Shown here piece after piece: positions 13,751-26,300 of a stretch of 64,000 nucleotides of DNA (position 1 is its first letter; each line of letters starts with the position of its first letter). This DNA is from Certhia americana (taxonomy: Eukaryota > Chordata > Aves > Passeriformes > Certhiidae): positions 953,222 through 1,017,221 of the forward strand of contig JAGMWU010000036.1 in NCBI GenBank assembly GCA_018697195.1. The letters run 5' to 3'. The notes under the pieces are model-generated. The model ran no database searches, had not been told where the DNA came from, and saw only the letters and a program-made list of their open reading frames with translations. Both the position numbers and the translations under genes were made by a program.

Positions 13751-16700
13751 GTTACTCTTGTTTGCTAATTGAAAAATTTGAGCTTGTCACTTGGCCTTGC
13801 CTCACTTTGCTTCCTAGTCCAGGAGCTCTCTGGGATTCTCTGCAGCTGGAGAAGAAACGTGGATCCTTCCAAATGGAAACTCCTTTCAGTACTTCAGTTG
13901 CTTTTTCAGAGTGGGATGCACTGTCTCTGCCAAGAGACAGAGTCAGTCTAACCCTTCCCAGAATGCAAACACTGGACTGCCTGTGATGCTTCCTAAAATA
14001 TTCTCATTTTAGAAATACTTAACTTAATGCTACAGAAGTCACCTGGTCTGTACTGCAAAAGGATAGCACAGATTTTCTTTCCCTCTTGGAAGCAACTGGT
14101 ATGCTGTAAGAACAAAAACATCATGGGAAAAGCTTGTTTATGGGATTACTGACAGCACAGAACGGTTGTCTGGGATGGGATGAAACCTTATCTAAAGAAA
14201 AATACAGACAGATACTTGGTGGCACTGGAAGAAATCAAGCTGGAGGGATGAGGGGTTCATAGGCACTGAAATACAGAAAATCTGTGACACTTCAGTCAAC
14301 ATTTAACGATGGCTTGATGTGAGGTGTGCAGGCCACTCTGCCATGATGGAACAGGGAGAACAGGGACTCCTAAGAAGGTTCAGGCTCCAGCTGAAAGCCA
14401 AGAACAGACAGTTCTGCAAGGCTGCCACTTGCAGGCTGGACAGGACCACTGCCACTGCAAGGCTGGACAGGACCTTGACATGCACAAACGGAGTATCACG
14501 CAGGTGGCACTGCTCCTGATTGTGATTTTAGTGACATCATCACCGAAAGGGCACATTCAAGGTCCAGTGCTTATTCTTGAGAGTGACACTGAAAACTTGG
14601 AAAAGACTTAGGAAAGAACGTGAAAATTATCCCAAGGCTAGAAATCATTCTCAGTGAGAGAATAATGGAACATGATCTGTTTAGTTTATCTGGTTTTTAA
14701 GAGGTGATTTAATTGTGGTCTGTGAGAACTGATGTGGGGGAATACAGTGTGTGGAGTGCAAAGGCTCTTAAGAGAGCAGACAAAGACAGAAAAAGATCCA
14801 GGGATTGGAAAGCAAAGCTGGTGGTTGTTTGGCTTGAGATAAAGGAACTATTTTTAACAGCGGGGATAACTGACCATTGGAACAAGGAGCCCAGAGACAT
14901 GGTAAACTCTTCATCCCATACAGCCTTGGAACATAGACTGTCCACTTTTCTGTGGATATGAACTGAATCATAAGCTGTTGGTCTTGGTGAAGTCAAAAAT
15001 GTGAATTTTCATCTAAGAAAACCTGATGGTAGGAAAGAGATATCCCATCTCCATCAGGCTGAGACAGTGGCAGAGCCAGGCTTAGCTCCCACTGACATTG
15101 GCAAAGGCAGGAAAGCACAAAGTTGCTCTTCCTGTGTGCCAAGTCCTGACTGAAACTGCAAGATATCTGCTATTGTACCCTACTTTTAATTCTGTCTTCT
15201 TTTCCATCAGTGCAGTGTTCCTGAGTGCTTGCTCAAAACCTGGCAAATGTGAATGAATACCTTTCTGCAGATGACTGATTTTTAAAAAATATAAATTGGA
15301 AATGTATTTTCATTAGGAGAAAACTTCTGGGAAATTGTATAGAACAAAACTTGGTGAAACAGGAGTGCCATGGCTGGGACTTATGGCAGTTCAGTTGCTC
15401 TTCCTTGCACTCAGCCCAGCCTACAGGAGTGAATTGGTGCTACATGTCTCAGCCCAGCCTGATAAGGTTAATAACAGGAAGGTATCAAAGGCAGGATTTC
15501 ATGAATGTTCAGCTTCGCCTTTGGAGAGGATCCTGGCTGATGGCCCTTGGAAAGAAGAGTCCTCCTTTCCCTTAGCATGCAATACAATTAATTTCCCCAG
15601 ACACTTCTGGGAGGTATCGCCCAGGTCTCATTACTCCCAAACTCATTGTGTTGCTGTCCCTGATGTTTGAGATAGGAATGTGACATGTATACGCTGAATT
15701 CATGCACCAACTGCCAACATTTATTGCTGTGCACCTTCTTTCATAGGGAATTTGAATTTCCTTCTCTTACACATGTGAGTGGCTGTGTCTTAACTCTGCC
15801 CAGCTCGCTGGCCAACGATATGGGTGCATTCCTGGCTGGGGTCCCCTTGTTTGAGCTTGAATTCAGCCTGTCATTTTCATACCTGAGGACTTGTTTGCCT
15901 CTCTTATCTCCCGAGCTAGGCTAGTTGAGTTGGTGTCTGTTAGGCCAAATTATCTGTGCAGCTTAGAGCCGGTTGGAGCTGTCACAGGTTGCCTCATTTG
16001 AAAATTTTTCTACTTCTCCTAAAAGGCAGATCTAGAACAATAGAACCATACTTCACTCTAGGAAAGCAACAGGTTGGGCTTCAGAACCAAACTGAAAATA
16101 AATTTTCTTAATGAAAATATGAAATTAGTTCAGTCTGAACTTCCCTTGACATTGTCTGCTCAAGGGTCAGCAGAGGAGATGCTGTGTCCTGCAAATGCTC
16201 AGGACACAATTTGCTCACAAATTGCCTCTTCCCAATTACATTGGAGGTTTGATGATGTTTTCATTTGGGGATTATGTCCTTCTGCCTTTAGAAAGGAAAA
16301 ATACATCTTTCATGAGTGTGGTGATGAAAACTGCTGGGCACAGGAGAAGCCATTTATGAGCTGCTTTGGCCCAGGAGGAGTCAGTGGACTCATCACTTCT
16401 CCAGGCACCTTCTGTGGCATCATAACAAATCAGTTTCTGGATTAGGGAGACTGGGGCATACTGCAGAAACTCCCAGGGCATTGCTGGACGACATTACAAC
16501 AATCACAACATAAAAATAACATAGCTCTGCTCAATGGGTATGGGTCTGTCCTCTGTGTCTTGTGGTTCTAAGAAGGTTGCAGCACTGCCATTAAAAGATG
16601 GCTTTTGGTCAGTCAGATGAAGGTTTGTGTAGGTGATCTTTGCATCTCCAACACCTTTTGTCTGATGTGGGAGGACTCAGATAAGCATCATGGCAGGAAT

Positions 16701-17611
16701 GTGGCATCTGTCATTGATGTGACTTAAATTGCAGGCTTCCCATAGGGCAGCCAAGCTGGCCACCTTTCTGCTCTTCTGCCCAGGATGAAGGCTGATGCAA
16801 ACAGCAACTGTGGATGCTGGCACTGGCTGGAGGACAGAACAAACACATCTGTGCCAGCTGCACCCACCCTTCCTTCTGTTAGTGAAGATTCAGACCCACC
16901 CAATCCATGATCAGAAGCCACGACATGTGGCCAAGCAGCCCAATTAGGCAGTGTGGTGAATGAACAGCAAATATGCAAAATATATTCTCAAAATAGTTTG
17001 AGGCTAAATATTGTTTGTCCAAGTTACTTGACCAACACTCCTGACTGAGGGAGTCACTTCCAGGAACTGAGATCACCTGGAAAGGATTCCGAAGAGAGGG
17101 AAATTCATCAGCAGCTTTGTCTCACTGAACAATGGCAGCTTTTATCCCTGATAATCATGTTTTGAAATGCATCTCATGCCTGAAACCTGAATGGACGCTT
17201 TGGTCAAACTAAAATCCTGAGCTTGAACTGTACCCCTCAGCTCACTGCTGCAGATAAGTTTCACCTAAACATGTTACTGAGGCTGAGAGGAGTTCTGAAT
17301 CATGATACAGATGTGAAGAAACACAGCTGTATCCTTACACACAAGTTTCTGTGCCCTGGGAAGGACTTAAAATCTTCAAAATTACTTCTCTGTGAAACTA
17401 GAAATATGAGAGATGAAGACAGAGCCTTCTTCCTAATCAAATCAAAACCATTTTACCCATCCCTAGTTGCTTCCTACAAAACCTCATGAATACTTTCTTG
17501 TCATGGAGCACTTGGAGTAAGACAGGTGTTATCTTGACTGGGAATGGTTCATTATTATGATGTCCTAGGTCTGTCTGAACATTACACCATGCCTCCTGTT
17601 CAGGAGACTCA
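13751..17611. other. No gene found; old CR1 piece inside
   Basis: Apart from the possible CR1 remnant listed separately, about 3.6 kb of unique sequence. A short imperfect duplication of 'ggctggacaggacc' occurs at about 14437 and 14461. Open frames at 15.3-15.7 kb and 16.1-16.4 kb have no recognisable domain and no good splice context. Confidence 0.4.
14745..14965 (+). repeat. Probable old CR1 fragment
   Basis: A degenerate segment with a CR1-like order of blocks: a lysine/arginine-rich coding-like part, then 'gaccattggaacaaggagcccagagacatggtaaactcttcatc', then a cysteine-poor stretch where the CR1 'sequence before the tail' should be. The tail is not visible. The call rests on this block only and is tentative. 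Confidence 0.45.
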
Positions 17612-17720
17612 CAAAGTCACAGGAACAGTTTATGTTGGATGGGACTTTAAAGACCCTCTTATTTCAACCCTCTGCCATGGGCAGGGACACCTTCTACTAG
17701 ACCAGCCTCATCCAAAGTAG
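17612..17720 (-). repeat. CR1 LINE fragment, antisense
   Basis: Reverse complement of the CR1 3' end: 'gttggatgggactttaaagaccc', 'tttcaaccctctgccatgggcagggacaccttctactagacca'. On the + strand this reads from the tail inward, so the element is inserted on the minus strand. It is truncated after about 110 bp. Confidence 0.88.
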
Positions 17721-18469
17721 TCCAAATAATTTATGAGAAATATGTTGGAAAAGCAGATGGGTTATTTGCCTCTGCAAAGACCCTGAAGAGAAAAAGCTAA
17801 AAGTGCATGGCCTGCATGAGTCTGTATGGTATGTGGTTGACAGCTCTGCTGATGGGTGTACAGGATTTGTACAATAAGGGTATGTCCTCATTGGACCCAT
17901 ACAGGTACAGATATTGTCTGGACCAGGGCAACTTTAACCAGTGCCTGCATTTTCTTTTTTAGGATGCACTTAGGGCCCACCCTGGGCTTGTGTCTCCAGA
18001 ACAGAAGCACAGCAAGGCTCTAGCTTCAGCACGAGGCACAGGCAGTTTAGGGCTGTGCAGGCAAGGATCAGGCTGCCAAGGGCGTTATGTGTTTGTAGCT
18101 GAGTGTGAATGGTCTCATGGGACACGGGCACAGCACAAGCTTCCCATCTGTTCCATCCCTATCAATAGGAACTTGTCCTAACCATGATGAGGGTGGAGAT
18201 TATTCCCATGAGCTCAGTCCTGTTGCTGAGATGCCCCATAGCTGAGTGCTAACTAATGAAAAAATCCTGCAGAAGAAAATTGGAACAGAAAGGGGAGTAG
18301 GAACCCTGCTGGGTCAGAGCTACAGCTGGTCTTGCCTGCAACTGGCAAAGGTAATAGGAGATGACATTTGGGGGGAGCCTTCTGCAGCCTAACAGCATTC
18401 ACCTCCTACTTCAGCATTCATGGTCACTGGGCTTGGGACAGCAGAAGACACATGTCTGACTGTTCCCTC

Positions 18470-18835
18470 TGATGTTCCCTTATGGACCTGCTCTTTAACA
18501 GCAGGTCTAATCCCTTTGAACCCATGCTGACAGCCTCTTGTGGCAGCAAATTCTTGAGATTTTACTTACTGCATGAAGAAATTTTTCATTTTTCTCTGTT
18601 TCTGAGAGATATCCTACCAATGCCACTGACTACCCCAAGCTCTTGGCCTTGGGATTGATTTCAATTTCACCTTATTCACTCTCTTTGGTCACTTCAGTCA
18701 CATTTCTCCTAGTTGTCTTCTCTTCAAACTGACAAATCCCAACCTTTTCAGTGCTGTTCCCAAGACAAGCCCTCCAGCCTCTTGATCATTTTAATTATTA
18801 CTTGAACCACCCTTAGTATATGAAAATTAGAGCCT
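18470..18835 (-). repeat. Possible ancient CR1/L3-like LINE remnant
   Basis: A degenerate segment reads like the reverse complement of an old amniote CR1-clade element. Landmarks are 'cagcctcttgtggcagcaaattc', 'ttactgcatgaagaaatttttcatttt', 'tcctagttgtcttctcttcaaactgacaaatcccaaccttttcagtgctgttcc' and 'agccctccagcctcttgatcatttt'. The order fits L3-type elements. Divergence is high and no tail is seen, so family assignment is uncertain. Confidence 0.5.
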
Positions 18836-21800
18836 TCAGGTTTGTTTCTATCCTCTGTTTAACTTCAGAGGACATCTGGAGGATCTTCTCTTGGGGCTCT
18901 AACTGCGGTGAGGGAACATTCAGCTGCTAGAAAATATATCCTAAAAATATCAAATGCGTTATTTGTGGGGTTGGCTACAGTCCTTCTGAATTTGCAGTTT
19001 CTTTATAAGGTATTGCTTTTGCTCCAGCAACCTGCATTAGTAGTTGCAGATGCAAGTGACCTACTGCTACAGCAAATATCATGAATTCTCTCAGCTCTGC
19101 AGAAAGAAAAGGCTTTTGTGGTTTAAACTCAAGGTGAGGAACGGCAAAACTGTGATGGCAACCTTAGATCTCACAGGCCAATGTCCCTGATGGTTTACCA
19201 TAAACATGCATTTATTTAACACTGGGCTGTATGTGGTCTTGGAGCATTTGCAGAATGGTTGATTTGTCTCACCCTGCTTCCAGAGCTGTCTGAAGATCCC
19301 AAGACTTTGCTCTGCAGAAGCATTGCTTTGGTTAGCATTCTCAAGGCTCACTACAAAGGTTAAGCTAAAAGGTTAAAAGTCAAAGGAAGATGTTTTTCCA
19401 GAGTCAGGGTTAAAGGATAGAGCTCTGGTTCACCAGCACACTGTAAGTGTTGCTGTGATAGCCCTTAATAAGGGCTTTGAGACAGAGAAGGTGGACATTT
19501 ATTCATAAAGTTTCTGTTCTGAAATTCCCAGTGCCAAGACAATGAATAAAAATCATTTCCCTGACATGTTACATCTGCTTCAGCTTCTGCAAAAGCACAG
19601 GTGATGGGGTAAGGTAATCTTGAGAATGGCATCAAGCTATGCATTTCCCTGGATTTATGTTCATCCTACAACCCCTGCTCCATCCTGGTCTCATGCTAGT
19701 GTGGTCACTCCCCTGGCATAACCAGGTAGAGCTTGCACTTGGCTCCTGAGCCTGGTGTCCACAGTGGCAGCTCTCCAGTGAGGATTCTGGTGTCTGGACA
19801 GAGATGGCCATCAGGCTGCTGTACACTGCACCCAGCACAGTGTGTGCAGGACACCATGGGGCAGAGGGGGCAGTTCAGCTGCCTGCTTTTTGCAAAAAAC
19901 AGCATGTGCACTGCAGACTGCAGGGACCATGGCACAGGGACTGCAATGAAGAGACTCTTCCCATCAAATGCTCTGTCCTGCACACTCAGCCATGGCAGGT
20001 AAGCATGGACCTGGGGCTCTCTCCTCCCAGGGCAGAAGGTATCTTGCTCACCAGGGTCGTATCTCCTGCAAAGCCCCTTTGCCAAGGCCACAGACCCCAT
20101 GGAGCAGAGCATGGAAGGTGAGGAGGTACCCACCAGGCCTGTTCCCCTGGTAGGAGACGTCTGCGTCCCCTGTGGATAGAGCCAGGCCCGCCCTCACTGT
20201 CCTCACACAGACTGCACAGCACGAGTAGGACGCTGACCTCTCCCTGCACAAGGCTGAGCGCAGCCTGTGCTCTGGGACCTGCTGATTCATGTATCTGACT
20301 CACTCCAACCAAGGCTGAATTTCCATTGCCATGAGTTAGTCTGTTCTATCAACTCAAAGGACCCCCACCCATCGGGATCCTCTCCCTGGGACAAGGAGGC
20401 TCATCCCTGCACAGGTGAACAGCAGCAGCACCAAGGACCACAGAAGTGTCTGACAAATGGCAAACGGGTTCATGGTTTGGCTGCTGATGTGCAGAACAGA
20501 GTTCTGCACACAGGTATTGCCTCTGCTCGCTACCTGCTCCCTGGGCAGGGCAGGGCAGAGGATCTCAAGAGTCCCATTTCAGCCTCCAGTGATAGCTCCC
20601 AGAAGGAAGCTGCCTGGGACAGGTGCTATCTGACTGTTCCCACTTGCCTTAGCCCAGGGCTCCAGTCTGAGGTGTGCTCTGCTCCAGACTGGCCACACAT
20701 CACCAGTGGAGCACCTGGCTGCTGCATACCAGCCTTTTTGCTCTCCCCTCTGGTATGGGGCTTGTGGGGAAGCACAGAGCAATTTCCCTTCCTCTTTAGG
20801 AAGGGATGCAGAGCCTTGCCCAGGTGGTGAAAAGAGCAGAGCTCAGGAAAGAAGGCGTGACCAGGACAGGTGTGTCCTAGCCCAGAACTTGCTCTGTCTG
20901 CCTTGCCTTAGGATTTCCTGTGCACCCTGTGCTCCAAAGCCCATCTCACCAGAGATCTCTCAGCAGTCAAGAGATGCACAGTTACTCAGGAAAGTGTCCT
21001 TCCAACAGGTCCCTGTGCTTCTTGTGAGAAACAGTTCTTCCTTTGGGATGAAAGAAGAAGATCCACTCCAAGTCAACAGAGTGCAGGACTGGCCCTTCAT
21101 TTATCCCTCCTGGTCTCAGGAATGGAGCCTCTTCAGCCTAGCTGTGTTCCCAGCATTGCTGGAGCAGCAAACCCACTGTGCTAAGGAGGGAGGACAGGCT
21201 GGCTCATACTGAGGTGGTTTGAGTTCAGTGGTGGGATCTCCAGGATGCTTTTAGTCCCCTGGGCCCTCTGTGCTGTCCTGGAGCCTGCCAGCCCATACTG
21301 CCCAACGTTTACTGCTCAAAATCCTCACCAGACCACAGTAACATCAAGAAGCTCTGTGTTGCCCCTGGGGCCTATCCAGGCTGGAGGCTCTCCTGGGAGG
21401 ATGACCAAATGCTCACCATCCATCTGTTGTCCCTATGCCTGTCCTCTTCTGTAGGTCAATCTCAGGAAGAAATGTCCTCAGCTGCCAGGTCAGGGCAAAC
21501 AGCAAAACATCTCTGAACATCTGTAGAGAGGATGACCTCTGGTTTACAGCACCCTCCCAGGCTGCCTAGATAAATGAGCACAGGTTTGGTTTCTTCTGCT
21601 GACCCATTATGACCATCTGTCTGATCTCTACTGTGCCCCCAGACAAAGCAGTCTTACCCACACATTTAAGGAATTGTTGCTAAAGAGATGTCCAGCTTGC
21701 TGAGAGATTACATGAATTTGAAATTCTGAAATTGAATTTAATTTGAAACAATTTTACCATGACTGAACCACTTTATCTTTCTGGAGGTTCCCATCCAAGA

Positions 21801-23084
21801 AGATCAGGCTAAATCAAGGTATATGCTTTTTACCTAGAGACCTTTCACATCCAAGAGCAGTGTCCCAGCCCACCAGAACATGTGCCATTCTTCATCCTGG
21901 AGTAAAAGGCATCCAGAGGTTGACCCACAGGCTTGATAAGAAATGCTTAATCTACATAACTCACCTGGAGTCTTGCAAGCTTGCTGGAAACCTTTCACCA
22001 CCCTATTTCTGAGTCTCCCCGTCATTTTTCCAGGAGATGCAGGTGTCTGTGAGGTACAGAAGAGGTGCCAATGGAGTTTTTTCCAGAGGATGACTGTTGC
22101 TGGGTCCCATATATTAGCATACAGCCAGCACAGAGTTAGCCCTGCCCTGGGCCAGCTGTGCAGGGGTAGGTAGTCATGCACAACCTGTCCCCAGTGTGTG
22201 GGGACAGAACTGAAACAGCCTAAAAGATGCATAAAACACTTCCCTTGCAAAGATCTCTGTGACAGACAGACCTTTTCCATGTCTGCCCTGCTGGGAGAGA
22301 TCCCAAAATAAATAACTCTGAGGCCTGAAGCCACAAGCAGGAGCAGGGAGTGGGTCCAGGCCAGAGCACTCAGCCCCACACAGAGGGCAGCCACACAGAT
22401 CTGTGCTGTTGACAGAGCCAAGAATAATTCCAGCAACTCTATTTAATGCTATTTAGAAAAACCTCCCTCTCCAAAATGTTGAACTTCCCCCCAAAGACAG
22501 GATCAATATTTATAAATGCCATGACTTCCATGCCCTGGTGATTTATCTCGGACCCAGGTTGGGCAGGGTTGCTGCAGCCCCAGCTGGGCCTGTGGGCAGA
22601 GACAGTGTCCATCATTTTGGCTGTTCCCAGGAGAGCAGGATGCAATGGGACAGCCTGAGAAGGAGGTCTGAACTGTTCAGGGAAGCTACTGGGCAGCTGA
22701 AGCTCACAGAGAGCCTGAATTTTCCACATGAAAACATGATGAACTTTTGAGGGAATTCTGTGCCAACCCAGTCAAGATAAAGTTTCCCAGTGAGGCTGGC
22801 TGGTTTCCCACATCAGAAAGAGCTGGGGGCTCCTCTGTGACAGCAGAAGGAGTGGGTGGTAACCGTGGACACAGGAGACTGACTCCATCCTCCCACATCT
22901 AGGTTTCAGGTCAGCTTTCCCCTTACCAGGAGCATGTTTTCTTGAGGGACAAAGATGATTTTACTTATTTCTCTCCACAATAAAGGACTCTTGTAAAATG
23001 TTTGAGGCACTGTTCCTCTGTGATGAAGGCCTGGAGGCCTGATGATCCCCAGGCAGGTGCACAGCGCACAGATTTACCTGTGTA
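18836..23084. other. No gene found
   Basis: About 4.2 kb of mostly unique sequence. The longest minus-strand frame (21834-22436, 200 codons) begins with a hydrophobic segment, but has no usable acceptor, no family motif and no splice partner, so it is not called. Overlapping frames at 19.7-21.2 kb run on both strands of a GC-rich stretch and look like chance. Confidence 0.4.
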
Positions 23085-23357
23085 GCTGAGTGATGGAGAA
23101 CATCCCCTTTGACAGGAAAAGGGGGAATGGCTTTAGGCTGAAGGAAGATGGATTTACATTGGATGGTAGGAAGAAATTCTTCCCTATGAGGGTGGTGAGG
23201 CCCAGAGAAGCTGTGGCTATCCCATCCCTGGAAGTGTTCACGATAAGGCTAGATGGAGTTTCGAGCAACATGGGATAGTTCCTGCCCATGGAAGGAGGGT
23301 GGAACAGAATGAGCTTTAAGGTCCCTCCAACCCAACCCATTATGTGATTCCATGGTC
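23085..23357 (+). repeat. CR1 LINE fragment, 3' end
   Basis: Well-preserved sense CR1 3' end of about 270 bp. It has 'ggctttaggctgaaggaagatggatttacattggatggtaggaagaaattcttccctatgagggtggtgaggcc', then 'catccctggaagtgttcacgataaggctagatgg', then 'gagctttaaggtccctccaacccaa' and the tail 'attatgtgattccatgg'. It is the least decayed short CR1 in the left half. Confidence 0.93.
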
Positions 23358-26300
23358 AAGCCCTTCTCTATCCTGCAGCTCAACACTGCTGCCCAGAGAG
23401 GAGCTTCTGATCACTACCTTGGAACTATCAGGGAACTGCAGGTGAGTCCATCCTCTGCTCCTCCAGCAGAAAAAGCAAAGCACGGTTGCAGGCAAGCTGA
23501 GCATGCTCCCCAGTCCCAGCCAGCAGCAGGCACTGGTGTGCAGCTGCCTCCCTGTGCTGAGGGACAAAAAGGGATTGACAGTGCTCTGCCCCAGCAGGAG
23601 CATGGTCCATGCAACAACTAGGGACGTGCAGAGGGACATGTGCCACGGGGGGTAGTTTGGAGGGAGAGCAACTAAATCAGCAAGAGAACGCATGGCTGGA
23701 GCCCTGCCAGCACCTGCCACCTCTGGAAATAGCTCTTACAGAGCCCCAGGGTCCAGGCATAAAGTCCCGTTCCCTTGGGTTATTACGCAGCACAGGATAC
23801 ATGAAACATGTTGGCAGCAGTCAGTCTAGGGAGAGCTGAGCAAGGCAGGGAGGGAGATTAATAGGAAAACAAATCAGCACCTAGAAACAGAGCAAATGGA
23901 CAACACATAGGGACCCAGACCACCAGGGATGCTGGATCACAGACAATCCCAGGCACATGCGTGGAAGGAAACACAGGCTGTGAGAAGAGCTGGCCACCCA
24001 GAGCAAAGGCAGGAAAATGAAAACACTTTATTATCTAAATGGGGATATGATTTCTGGAAGAACAGACTCTTCAGCCCAGGAATGGTGTTTGAAACACTAG
24101 AACAGCTGAGAGAGGTTGATGGCGGCTGTCACCAGAAAAAATGAGAAGATGGAGATACTGTTTTTTACCTAAAGGCAAGGCATGGGAGAAGAAATAGATA
24201 CTTGGTTCCGAAGCAGGGAACCCTGCAGCAGCAATGACCTGCAAAGGAAATAAAGCAGTGGAAGAAGTGCAGGTGCTCAGTGCCCAGGGCAGTCTGCAGC
24301 TTGCACATCTTGGAGCATGGATCCAATCCTGAGCCAAGCCAGGAGTTCACTGCTCTGCTAAAGCAGTGACAGAGAGGAGGGAGGCTGGGCTCACACAGAA
24401 CAGAAGCTGTTAACTGCAGCCTCTGGCTGGGGAGAACTGCCCAGCTCGCTGTAGCACAGATGCTGAGCCATCCCTGCTCGCCATGAAGGCCCTTCTGAGG
24501 AGCCTTGGAAAGAGAAAAGAGTTCAAGTTGAGTTGGGCATCCCTTTCACCACATGCAGATGGATCTTCAGTCTGTTAGCTTGTGATAATGTTGCTGAAAG
24601 GAGAGGCCAGAGGGATGTTTCTAAGATCCCAGCAGACATGCTGGGTACTGAGGCAGGACAATGTTTTGTACAGCAAGGTTGTACATCAATTGTAAAAATC
24701 AATGGCACAGGTACCAACAGTTCCTACCTGCCAGCAGCAGATAAGAGCTGAACTCTGTGCCACATTTAAGATTGGATTTTGCTTAGAAGAGACCAGACAC
24801 TAATAGCAGGGGACTGGAGAGCTGACATCATGGACAGATGCCCAGGCATGGTGAGTGGAGGATGAAGGCATCCCTGGAGTGGTGCCAGGGCTGAATACTG
24901 ATGCTTAGCTGAAGATAAGTGCTGTGCTCCATCCTGAAAGGAATCTCTGCAGCCTCCTGAAACTCCAACCTGTCTGTGGAAAGACTGGAAGAAACATGAT
25001 CACATTTAATAATGAATCACAGATATGTGATAGCTGCAATAGCAACCACAGAACCTGGGAACTGGACTTTCTAGAGGCCAGAAGTGAGAATCCAATGGGG
25101 AAGCAGAAGATGGCCTTTGGAAAGCCTAGTCTGAACATGTTCTGCTCAGACTGGACCACCACACTCAGCAACAGAATGAACACATTTCAGTATCCTGTGG
25201 GAAGCTGGACAGTATATTTCTTTTCCCACATATCCCATGGAAAGAAGCAGGAGTGGCTAATGCCATGGAGATGGTACCTCCTGGGAATCACTGCAATAAA
25301 AAGTAATCAAGTTAAAAGCCAAGGCAGCTGATGGATCAGGAACTACAAGAGGGCATTACAAAGTCAGTCTGGACGCCAGCAGTCCATCTCTTCAGGGAAA
25401 TTCCACTTTGGCTGAAGAAACACAGAAGTGAAGTATTTCAAACCCATTTACACTCTCCCCTTCTTAATTGGAGCAGGGACTTCCCTTCTCCAAGACACCA
25501 TCCAACTAATTTTTAGAGCAATTTAGATAGAATAACAGGACAACTTACAGCCTCTGAGTGCAAGCCTGGAATGTGCTGGCAAAGGCAAGAGAATGGGGCA
25601 TAGGGGGGCAGAAACTCCTCTGCCATGAACCAGCTGCTCCAGTGGTAGGGGGAGGAGTGGCAAGGATGGGAGGAAATCTGGTTCAGTACATGGAGAGCGT
25701 GCTTTGCTTGGTAACTCCCAGTGTGTGCTCTAGGACAGCTCAGAGGGGTCGTGCATGGTGTTCTGCTCCATTTGCAACTACTTTATGCCAGCACGTATAA
25801 ATAATTACTCTGGCACAGGTTTCCTGCAGAAAGTTGTGTGCAGCCCTCAGGAGCCAGTGCAGCACTGACCCCCAGCACAGCCTGTGCTGCTGCCTTTCTT
25901 GGAGATCAGCACCAGGAGCCAGGAGATTTGTGTTCACATGTGAACAGGCTGCATGTCCTTGCATCAACAGTGCTTTGGAAAATTAAACCATCTGTGCGAG
26001 TGAAGTACAATTCCATGTGATCAAACCCTCTGCTTCCCCTCAAGAACTCCTTGTGCAGCCTAGTCTTTTCCCTGGGATCTGACCCTCAGGAGAGAAGCCT
26101 TGGGGTTAAAAAGATGGGAGAAATATTTACAGAAAAAATGAAGATAAAAGAAGTCCACATGACTTGATATTTTCTGTGAAAGGTTTTGCCCAAAACGAAG
26201 CATTCAGGCAAAAGCTGCAAACCTCTGAGAACAGAAGCCACAAAATTGATGTGCCTCTGCATGATACAACACGAAACAAATCTTTCAGCCCAGGAATCTG

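Noticed and set aside
21834..22436. 200-codon minus-strand open frame with a hydrophobic N-terminal stretch that could be a membrane segment
   Set aside because: No acceptor with a pyrimidine tract, no donor, no known family motif, no neighbouring exon. Its downstream part is cysteine/tryptophan-rich without pattern. Likely chance.
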